Origin: Chrysomallon squamiferum
Taxonomy: Eukaryota; Mollusca; Gastropoda; Neomphalida; Peltospiridae
Assembly (NCBI GenBank): GCA_012295275.1
Contig: CM022665.1
Span: forward strand, 14,477,976 to 14,541,975
Length of the DNA stretch: 64,000 bases
Direction of reading: 5' to 3'
Shown: in pieces, positions 52,461 to 60,400 of the stretch
Layout of the letters: each line of letters opens with the position of its first letter
Position numbering within the stretch: position 1 is the first letter of the stretch
Notes under the pieces: generated by a model
What the model saw: the letters and a program-made list of their open reading frames with translations, nothing else
Told to the model about the DNA's origin: nothing
Databases searched by the model: none
Made by a program: the position numbers and the translations under genes

Positions 52461-53648
52461 GTTAAAAAAATAAAATTAAAATTTTTACCTGTGTATTTTC
52501 GTAGATCAATACAACGCAGATTTCAAAGATTAGAATCGCACGTTGTAACACTGGCCCGAAGCGTGGCGCATCTGTCTTCAGAATTACGTCATAACAATGC
52601 TCTCGCGCATGAACTGGATTGGATAAAACGAGAACTTCGGGAATTACGATTGGAGAGTCACCATCACAAAAATAACCCATTCGGTGGACGCACTGATAAA
52701 GCTATGGAGTTTGAGAGGTTCCGTGCATGGATTCCTTCACTTACCAATCCGAAAAGAGTTAACAAACTTACAAAGTGAGTTATCTGCCTTGTATATGGTG
52801 TAATTAAACACGTACAACAAGAAGGCTAAATAGTGAACTCGCGCAAATTTTAATTTTTCTTTTATTTCGAACTAGTAGCGTCTCTAGCGGTTAGGGGTGG
52901 GGGAGGAACACTTCAGATTGTGTCAGTTATTAAAGCGTTCGTTGTGGGTTAAAAAGTTAATGGGCTGGTATTTGTTGAAAGAAATTATACAAAGGAATCG
53001 GTTTAACTTTAAATTATTTTATACAAAAATGTTATTTTATATGCCACTAATATTGATGGGATAAAATAAGTAAAGGTATATTCAGCAGACTTAGTAGTTC
53101 CGAATTATTTCATAACATACAATAACCGATTTTTAAACTTGTACGTTTAAATGGAATGACTGAAAGTTGGACATGAAGTTCTAGAAAATAATGTTTTAAT
53201 TGTTTCACCTTCAACAAAAAATGATCTAATGTTCCACTGTATTTGCATTTCAGATTTTTCGGACAAGAACCACCATTATTGCAATTGTATCTTAAAAAAT
53301 TAGGATATGAGGTAACTATAGCTATATCTGACAATTTGATGATTGGTCACAGCAGAAATAATGATATAATCACTAGCTTATATTAATTTAAAAACTGAAC
53401 TTTGTATTCATTTTGGCTTTTAGAAAAAGACAAATCTTTCTTATTTATTTTTAGTTTAATTTGTAATTCTTTATTTCCAGCGCTACGCAAAAAATTTTGA
53501 GAATGAACATATTGGAATGATAGAGTTACCATACATGACTGAAGACAGACTGGAAAGCATTGGTATACCAATGGGTCCAAGACTTCGAATTCTGCAAGAA
53601 GCCCAACTCTGTTTTCGACAGGACAATTTCAATATTTATATCGTCTAA
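30301..53648 (+). CDS. Large CH-domain plus SAM-domain protein (neuron-navigator-like CH), function unknown
   Basis: Probable cytoskeletal scaffold, not assignable to a named family. Exons: 30301-30555, 37324-37438, 42251-42376, 43486-43550, 44516-44657, 44863-44993, 45469-45720, 46646-46825, 48392-48555, 49046-49175, 49475-50384, 51071-51422, 52505-52774, 53254-53311, 53481-53648; phases match throughout, giving 1105 aa. The start is favoured by an in-frame TAA at 30292-30294. Residues about 86-187 form a calponin-homology domain resembling neuron navigators (TWANELL, LADGVTLV, RGVDIAGISA, IADGNLKSTLILL). About 188-940 are disordered and rich in Ser, Pro, Asn and Gln, with a seven-Asp run and a proline stretch (PPLPPLSPGSSRPSTPP). 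About 941-975 is a predicted coiled coil. About 1031-1098 is a SAM domain (LYLKKLGYERYAKNFE, MGPRLRILQEAQ). There is no AAA ATPase as in navigators. The link between exon 1 and the CH exon spans a 6.8 kb intron and is the least certain join. Confidence 0.8.
31342..31410. repeat. (TA)n(GA)n array in intron 1
   Basis: About nine TA units followed by about 25 GA units with one AGA interruption. Confidence 0.9.
31500..31985. repeat. Degenerate trinucleotide (WGT/GTA)n tract in intron 1
   Basis: About 480 bases of imperfect GTA/GTT/GTG triplets. Because of the three-base period, long open frames of Val/Ile/Leu exist on both strands. These are by-products of the repeat and not genes. Confidence 0.85.
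32442..32492. repeat. (ATCT)n microsatellite
   Basis: About twelve ATCT units in intron 1 of the CH-SAM gene. Confidence 0.93.
32590..32860. repeat. Degenerate (TTR)n/(AGT)n tract
   Basis: Imperfect TTA/TTG triplets turn into AGT/AGC triplets and then TTTA units. Same type of low-complexity DNA as the 31.5 kb tract. Confidence 0.8.
33043..33100 (+). mobile_element. Fragment of a dispersed repeat (TTTAACGACGCACTCA-type)
   Basis: The string TTTATTTAACGACGCACTCA, with less conserved sequence after it, resembles the start of an abundant dispersed repeat that I recall from gastropod genomes. This is memory only. A second fragment resembling another part of the same repeat lies at 62411-62518. 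Confidence 0.4.
34007..34036. repeat. (GC)n(GT)n alternating purine-pyrimidine tract
   Basis: About six GC units run into about eight GT units. Such tracts can adopt left-handed DNA under torsion. Confidence 0.85.
34324..34378. repeat. (AAC)n(AAT)n compound repeat
   Basis: About nine AAC units pass into about eight AAT units, in intron 1 of the CH-SAM gene. Confidence 0.9.
36556..37345 (+). repeat. Tandem repeat reaching into CH-SAM exon 2
   Basis: Three to four diverged units of about 150-200 bases. Recurrent blocks are ACAAGAAA...AATTATCTATTGCAGTAG (36571-36607, 36741-36777, 37150-37186) and GGATACCAGTGACAATAATAAC-like strings followed by TCTATAA. A unit near 36880-37135 is degenerate and is split by an (ATA)n tract at 37039-37096. 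The last unit ends with TCTATAAAAGACTTTACAAATGTGTTACAG, which is the real exon 2 acceptor, so the repeat seems to include the exon edge. Confidence 0.6.
37039..37096. repeat. (ATA)n microsatellite
   Basis: About 19 ATA units inserted in the 36.5-37.3 kb tandem repeat. Confidence 0.92.
37570..37640. repeat. (TA)n and (TATG)n tract
   Basis: About 20 TA units followed by TATG/TATATG units, in intron 2 of the CH-SAM gene. Confidence 0.88.
39707..39760 (+). mobile_element. Possible DNA-transposon end fragment, second copy
   Basis: Begins CAGTGGCAGATCCATACATT and runs into a GGGTGGGGG stretch, similar to the minus-strand string at 22440-22496. No coding part is visible. Confidence 0.35.
40236..40307. 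repeat. (ATT)n microsatellite
   Basis: About 24 ATT units with a single TAT break, in intron 2. Confidence 0.93.
40835..40876. repeat. (TAAA)n microsatellite
   Basis: About ten TAAA units, in intron 2. Confidence 0.9.
41379..41580 (+). mobile_element. tRNA-derived SINE in CH-SAM intron 2
   Basis: The 5' part carries an RNA polymerase III A-box-like string (TGGCCGAACGG, 41390-41400) and a B-box-like string (GTTCGAGTC, 41444-41452) about 45 bases apart, the layout of a tRNA gene. Cloverleaf pairing is poor, and unrelated sequence (from about CTGACGGGG onward) follows where a tRNA would end. This suggests a SINE with tRNA head and body and not a working tRNA. The end is taken near an AAAATACGTACATAAG tail and is uncertain. 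Confidence 0.55.
42077..42122. repeat. (AAT)n microsatellite
   Basis: About 15 AAT units, 130 bases upstream of CH-SAM exon 3. Confidence 0.92.
42484..42926 (+). repeat. Decayed tandem copies of the CH-SAM exon 3 end
   Basis: Exon 3 contains CTTGAGGAGAGAGGTGTCGA (from 42334) and ends at 42376. The following intron repeats this motif with increasing decay: 42484-42510 (CTTGAGGAGAGAGGTGTCGT), 42671-42710 (CTACAGGAGAGAGGTGTTGA, followed by CACTGCAGGAG), 42826-42852 and 42897-42926 (CTCGCC then TTAGGGAGAGAGATGTC). Common sequence also lies between copies, for example GCCAGTGAAAATAA and GCAAGTGAAAATAA. The first spacing is about 150-190 bases; the later copies are closer. None keeps an open exon. 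Confidence 0.65.
47936..48060. mobile_element. Possible dispersed repeat fragment
   Basis: The string CAGGCCCCGAATTCACTAAA and what follows resemble the GGGCCCC-type starts of dispersed repeats I have seen in mollusc sequence. Only one copy is in the window, so this is a weak call. Confidence 0.22.
51480..51522. repeat. (TTTA)n microsatellite
   Basis: About ten TTTA units just after CH-SAM exon 12. Confidence 0.88.
51785..52405. mobile_element. Fold-back element with inverted repeats in CH-SAM intron 12
   Basis: The left arm contains GGTGTAGCAG and, further in, several GGAAATCACAAACCCC-like units (about 51790-51885). The right arm is the reverse complement (GGGGTTTGTGATTT, GTGTGTGATTTCCAGGGG, CTGCTACACC, about 52312-52395). 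A second, inner inverted pair (AATACAATTCCC near 52178 and GGGAATTGTATT near 52245) can also form a hairpin. The 70-codon frame at 51904-52116 shows no known domain. The structure suits a non-autonomous DNA transposon or fold-back element. Target-site duplications were not found by eye. Confidence 0.6.
52397..52457. repeat. (CTA)n(ATA)n compound repeat
   Basis: CTA units turn into ATA units directly at the right edge of the fold-back element. Confidence 0.9.
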
Positions 53649-55086
53649 TTGAAAAACAAATGAAGAATTAACATTAAATCTGTAATACAGAACCTTCCAC
53701 TCTCTGTGAAACTGAACATCTTCACAAAGGCTATTCCTAATGATTTAATTATACAGGCAGCTTCCAAGTCTGTGTTGTGGAACATATGTTGGAATGGTAA
53801 AAACTGACAGTAAGTCAAGTTGTATCATGTCCTGATAATGATGAGGACTGGTCTATCTAAGTATAACACAGATCACTGATGTTAAATGTTCGTTTTAGAA
53901 CAATTTAATAAGAAAGGGAAACCTTTTATTTCAATATGATAAAGCATTTTATTTGTCAGTTATAATATTCTTAAACTCATTCTCATTCATTAAAAAACAA
54001 CTGATACTGACAGCAGCCGATAATAATTGAGCAGATGGTTTGCAGTTTGGTTGCTTCCACTGTTTCTTTCTTTATTAATTATAAATATTTATTTATTTAT
54101 TATTATTATGATTATTAATATTATTAATATTATTATTATTATATAAATTCTGTGAAAACAAAATACAACCACACATCATCAGCCAAGATGACATAAATAA
54201 TATTTTGTCCAACATCTAATACACTATAACAAAGATAAATTTCCTGGCAGAGACAGAATGATATAATTAAGTGTATTTAAATGTTATATATAAGACAAAT
54301 ACAGCATATAATTATCATATTTAACATGCAGATAGCAGAATATAATATGACCATGCATGGAATACATGCAAATGTGAATTATCTTTCAACTAATATATAT
54401 TTAATAAAATGAGTACAAAGGAAAAGTTGGAAACAAGATCCCCCTTATTTTTATTTAAAAAAAAAGAGAAAAAAAAAAAGAAGAGTCTTTCATTCTTGTG
54501 TTTTGACTGAAGAAAATTTATAGTCAGTTACCAGCTTTCTTAACATGCTTCTGTTCTATAGTTAACATGGAACTAAAGTGCTGGATCCAAAGGTATGGTA
54601 TCACAAGGCTCTTGAGATAATATATGTTGTTTTTGTGGGGTTTGGCTGGGATGTTCAATGATAATGACAGAGTTTTAACATTTGACATACAGACCCTATG
54701 TCCAGACTACAGAGGGGTACTGAAATGTTTGGAAGGTAATTTCAAAGTACTTTTTAGCATTTCTTTATATATCTTTTCTTCTTTCTTTCTTGTATGTGTG
54801 TGTGTGTGTGTGGGGGGGTATATATATATATCTGGAAAAGAATGATCTGGCAGATGATAGCACAAGACAAGATGTGGAAACAACAAGCTGAAATTTTCAC
54901 CCAACATGGGGAAAATAAGGATACACAGTGATGATGTTATATCTCTTTATTGATTTTGAATATAATTTTCACTTTCACACATGCTGTCAGGATAGATGAC
55001 CAACAAGAAAATCCCTTTTTTCAGCTATATGGTAATTATATTGTTGACATATATTTAATGTTGCTGCTGCTGCTGCTGCTACCACC

Positions 55087-55117
<31 letters not shown>

Positions 55118-57390
55118 ATTTATTAAAAATAGTAATAAATAATTAAATAAACTTTAATAAAAATGGAAATTAAAATGAACATGAAATGTGTCACTTCATT
55201 TAATTTTTGGATTGAAGACACAAACAAGCCTTGGAGGATTAAAGAAAACAACACATAAATATATACTAAGGATGTCTTTTTCTGTTTTCAAATTGTAGAT
55301 TACATTAATAATTTAATAATTTAAAAAAAATATATATATATATACATATATATAAGAAAATGGACCCATTAATAGATTTGCAAAGGTAGAAGTTTGTGGT
55401 CACAGCAAACTTTGGATAGCCTGTGAAAAATGTAGGCATGAAGGTTATTTTTTTGAGATGAAAAAGGCCCCACTGCAAATTTTCTTTCAAGATATGGATG
55501 AAACATATTTTAGGTTGAACTAGAATTTACCTGAATAAAATTTAATACATTTAATAAATGTAAACTTTGCAAACATTAATACTGTCTTATTATTAGTATT
55601 ATTTTCAAGTGCTGTTTCTGAGAAATCCAGAAAGCAGAAGTGTAGTGCAGGAGAACTAACCATATCGCATGCAAATGCAACAGTTTCAATTTCCACTGGG
55701 AACAGTGTGCTAAATTATAATATGGCTGTGCCCATCTACCAAAAAGCATCTGCATTGCTGAAACAAATCTTGTGGGTTTTACACCATTTTAATGGCTGTT
55801 TCGGCTCATTTATATTGACTTGAAGCCGGCATTCCCATGAATAGGGTACAACATTATGCTGGCACCTAGCAATATGTTAAAGAAGTGTCTTTGCAGCCAA
55901 CTGTCAGGGTACCAATAGCATATATCATGGGTGCTGTGGTGAAATTCAACCTTGCATTTCATGTATTTCAAAGTTACAGTTTTATTTGTTCCTTTTGTCT
56001 TGCATTTGCTAGCAACAATTCAGTTCAGTAAAACAAGTTGGTAAGAATGTAGTATGGACGTTTTTCCTTTCAGTGAAATCGTCAAGTGTATAGCAATATA
56101 AAAATAAAATCCCTTATAGAATATGGTTATATGTCAAAATTTTAAATTTATTATATTAATATATTTTTTTCAAAATCTGTTATTATTTATCTATTTATTT
56201 TATTATAGGATGAAGATCCCTTATCTGCAATTCTCATAGACTGTCTGAAACATTCTTATATTCACAAAACTATTAAAATATATGCAAAAATATCTGCAGA
56301 GTATTTGTATAAACTATATGAGATTTAAATGATTTCGTTTTTAGTCTTAGATCCTATTCTCAGTCTCTTTCCTTATATTTCAAAATCTGAAATCCAAAAT
56401 ATTACCAGTCCCAATTTTTTCAGATTAAGGATCCTCAAACCATATTAACTTTACAGTCAGTTTATGAGTTTTACAAGAACTGTACTTTCACAAATCTGAT
56501 AGTTTTAAGCTTGTGTTGTGCTGAAAAATGTTTGAATTTTTTTTTTTTTTTTTGTATTTTTTTTTTTTTTTTTGTAACTGTAATTACTTTTTAATAAAAT
56601 ATTTTAAATTGTAGCTGGGAAGATCACAAAACAATAGTTATTTATATTCCGTTTATTAAATGATTTATTATCAAATGATTATGAATTCAACAGTAAATGT
56701 ATATATAATCATTATTTAATTCCTGGTTAATTTAAAACATGTACTGCTGTATATTCTATTTGGTGAAAGATTGTGGGTTTCTGGGTGGGTCATTATGGAA
56801 ATATCACATACACATCTTTGCAGATTTAACCATTTTAATGAAAGTTTATTTTACTTAACTTGATTAGGTGGCCACTTAGGTAACAGGGAAAAGAGAGAGA
56901 TCACTACACTTACCACCATACTAAACGAAGAACATGGTGGCAAATCATTGGGGCAGCAATGGCATTTGCTGATGACATTTTGGTGAAATTCAACTTTTGT
57001 GTATTTCTAAGTTATAGTTTTATTTCATCTTTTTGTTCAGTCTTTCCAACCAATAATTCACCTCAGTGAAGTAACAAACTCGTAACACTGACGTTTGTCC
57101 CTGTTCTACCAAATCATTTAATACACAGAAATATAAAAATTAAATAGCTCACAGAATACAGCATAATGGTTACATGTTTCTTGTTTATTCACAGATTATA
57201 AACTTGGTTCTTAGAAATGAAAGATCTTATCAGTGAATAATAACAACAACAACAACATAATAATAATGTATATTTTTTCTTGGTTTCTGAAGTCAAAAGT
57301 TTAAGAATGAACAGTCGTAATAGATGCATAATGCTTTAAAACAATCCTTGAATTATTATGAATTCCATAGTTCAGAACAAAGGTTACACT
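53649..57390. other. 3' flanks between CH-SAM gene and receptor gene
   Basis: No exon is recognised. A plus-strand AATAAA at 54403-54408 could end the CH-SAM transcript, about 755 bases after its stop. Contains a compound (CTG)n(CCA)n(CTA)n repeat at about 55060-55118 and two related segments listed as a duplication. Confidence 0.5.
55935..57175 (+). repeat. Diverged direct duplication (about 55935-56140 and 56978-57175)
   Basis: Both segments share, in order, GGTGAAATTCAAC, a GTATTT...AGTTA.AGTTTTATTT block, a CAATTCAG/CAATAATTCACC block followed by TCAGT, ACGTTT, an AATATAAAAAT string, then an AGAATA stretch followed by GGTTA. The overall likeness is perhaps 65-70 percent by eye over about 200 bases. 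Neither copy has a coding frame that I recognise. Confidence 0.5.
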
Positions 57391-57400
57391 GATAATGATA

Positions 57401-57406
57401 TTTATT
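57401..57406 (-). terminator. Candidate poly(A) signal, GABA-B-like gene
   Basis: AATAAA on the minus strand, about 20 bases after the predicted receptor stop codon at 57427-57425. It supports that exon being the last. Confidence 0.4.
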
Positions 57407-57424
57407 TTCATTCTAATCTCTTCA

Positions 57425-60400
57425 TCACTGGACGGACATAACATCTTCGCTAGTCATGAATTCTCTTACCTAGAAATGTTAAAAAAAAAAAATAAGAGAG
57501 AGACAGAGCAAGAAAAAAAAGAGAGGGAAGGACTGAAAAAACTAGAAAGTTAGAGAAACAAGAAAAACTGGATAATAAGAATTTAAAAAACAAATTTAAG
57601 CCCAGCAGTCCATTCAGCTGTATTGTTAAATGTGCTAAATGCTATGTTTATTCATTTTTATGTTTTATCTATTTCAAATGTTAATTGCCAAGATGGATAG
57701 ATGGTTAATTAGTTAAAAAGACAAACAGACAGGTATGTAAACAGAGACACAGATAAAAATACTGAAAGACAGATATACAGATATAGGTACACATTAACAG
57801 ACAGAAAGACATTCAAAGAAAAATCTAGCAAAATAGACAAAATCAATAAACAGTAAACCCTCGATTTCTAATAAGGGTTATGGGTGACTTGTTATTAAAA
57901 TCAGTTAAAAATAACAAATACCTTAACAAGACACTTAAACATTACATCATATAATTTTAGTAATTTTAATATATGACATGTTTTATGTATTCATTATTTA
58001 CACTATTAAAACAAAGTCATATTAGTTTGTAAGATAGTTTTGAATTTATTATTATTATTTTTTTTTTTTTTAAATAAAACTTTCTTGATTAAAGTAAGCA
58101 ATCACTAAAAATTTCACAGACATAAGCTATGCATTATGTGATGTATCAAACATTCTGAATAGTGAGTGAATGTGATTTATTCACCTGTGCCTACAATACA
58201 TACTACAACCTATCACTTCATGGCATCCATCATCAATTTGTGGGAAAATCAAGTATTTGGTTCAAACTTAACAAAATCAGTGGACGAGAAATATTTTTCA
58301 TATAAATCCAAAATCCATTCAACTCGGGTCCATTACATCACTGTCTGTTATTCTGAGGGTTTACTGTATATTTATTTATCTCCTGATTCAGAAATTTCTA
58401 GGTCATTCTGAGTCAAACCATGAAATAAAATGGAAAGTTACAACCCAAACATCTCGGACTTTGACTAAAAATTCACAAATTTGTTTTGGTCTGAAACACT
58501 GAAGTATCTAAAATTACCTTCATTGGACGATCATTTTGGAAATTTGGACCTTAAACATTTTACATTTTTGATCAAAATGGACATTCTCACCAATCTAGAT
58601 CATGTTACATCAACAACCAGTGAGCCAGTATTTGATGCTGTGGCACATGAGACCAAAACAAACTTGTATATCTGTTTGTATCAAAATCTGAGTCAGTCAG
58701 GTTGCATCCATTTGGTGAACTGACACAGAATGACAATTCTCTCCTCAGTAAGAAAAAAATAATAATAATTTAAAAAATCTATGTTAAGTCATGAGAAAAA
58801 CAGTGTATGTCTCACATTAAACAAACAGCATAAACTGATACCTTGGGTACCATGATAAAACACTGTGTTAATGTAGTACCAACAAGAGTTATTATTGAAG
58901 TGACAATGTATCGGATAACTGCTCTTGTGCCTAGAGCGTATGACACCACCACTTCGAGAAACATTAGGATGACGAAATTGTATATGCTGATGCCAATGGA
59001 TTTTGAATTATTAATTGACTTTATTTTGATCTACAATAAAAAAAAAAATTTTAGAAACCATTTGCATGACTTCCTCAGTGTACTTAATGGAAAATATATA
59101 ATTATGACAATAAAAAAATTAAACAAATGAAAGCTATTAAAAAAAAAAAAAAAAAAATAAAGATATCTGAAGAAAGATTGGATGTAAGTAAGATAAAATG
59201 ATAGTGAAGATCTACAGCACTTTAAAAAAAAAAAAAATTGGTTCTGTATTTTAAACATAAAAAAGATGTGTGTGTCTGTGTATCACATGTGAACGTGTTT
59301 TGACTGATTACCAGATTCAATTACACACATTTCTTGTCTGAACTGCAAGGAAAGTTCCTAGAATCATTAGAACTGCTTGTATGGCAATCACACAGTACAC
59401 ATAGTAGTTTCCATGTTGTGATTCACACACCAGAACCTTTGCAATCTCCTCATATTTTTTCTGTTTGGCATCCTACAGTGTTAAGTTTAATTATTGTTAC
59501 TAATATTATTATGATTATTACTATTATTTATATTATTATTATTATTGTTACTACTATTATCATTGCTGCTGCTCTTATTATTACTACTTATTACTACTGC
59601 TATTAGTATTACTATTATTACTAATACTATCACTATTATTACCATTACTACTACTATTATTATTACTATTTCTCCTACTGTTGGTATTATTACTATTACT
59701 GCTACTACTATTATTAGTATTACTGACGTTGTGGTTTGGGATATAGTTAAAGAGGATGTACTTTTAAATAATCTAAAATATTCACATGCGCACAACAAAG
59801 ACCAGTGTCAGTTTAGACTTCATACTAATCATCATATATATATATATATATCTACATACATACATTCATATATACACACAAGCATATATACATTCATATA
59901 TATATATAGAAAGAGATTCATCTGTACATACATTCGTAGGTACATATACAATCATACATACGTATACATTCATACATTCATATATACACACATTCATACA
60001 TGCACACACACACACAAACACACATATGCACATACATATACATACATAGTTATATATATAGAACAACTGTTCGCTCTTACTTTGAATGACTTTTTATCAG
60101 AGCCTGCTAGTTCATCCTTGTAAACTTTTATTGTGAATGGATCCATAATAAACCAAATGGTGACGACAGCCACATTAATCATAACATAAAAGGTGACCAG
60201 AAGCAGCAGATGTACATCTTGAATATTCTTTAGTTAGTTGATGGTGGGGAAACAATGAAAAAAACAAAACCAACAAATGCAGCATATTTATTCTGACAAG
60301 TGTAAAATGTTAAAGGAAAAAAAAACAAAAAAAAAAAAAAAAAAAAAACATTTTTTGCTATGGTCAGATATCATTATTATAATTATTACAATGATTATTA

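Noticed and set aside
59545-60123. 192-codon plus-strand frame
   Set aside because: It is made of ATT/ACT triplet repeats and CATA repeats, and its end overlaps the receptor exon on the minus strand in antisense.
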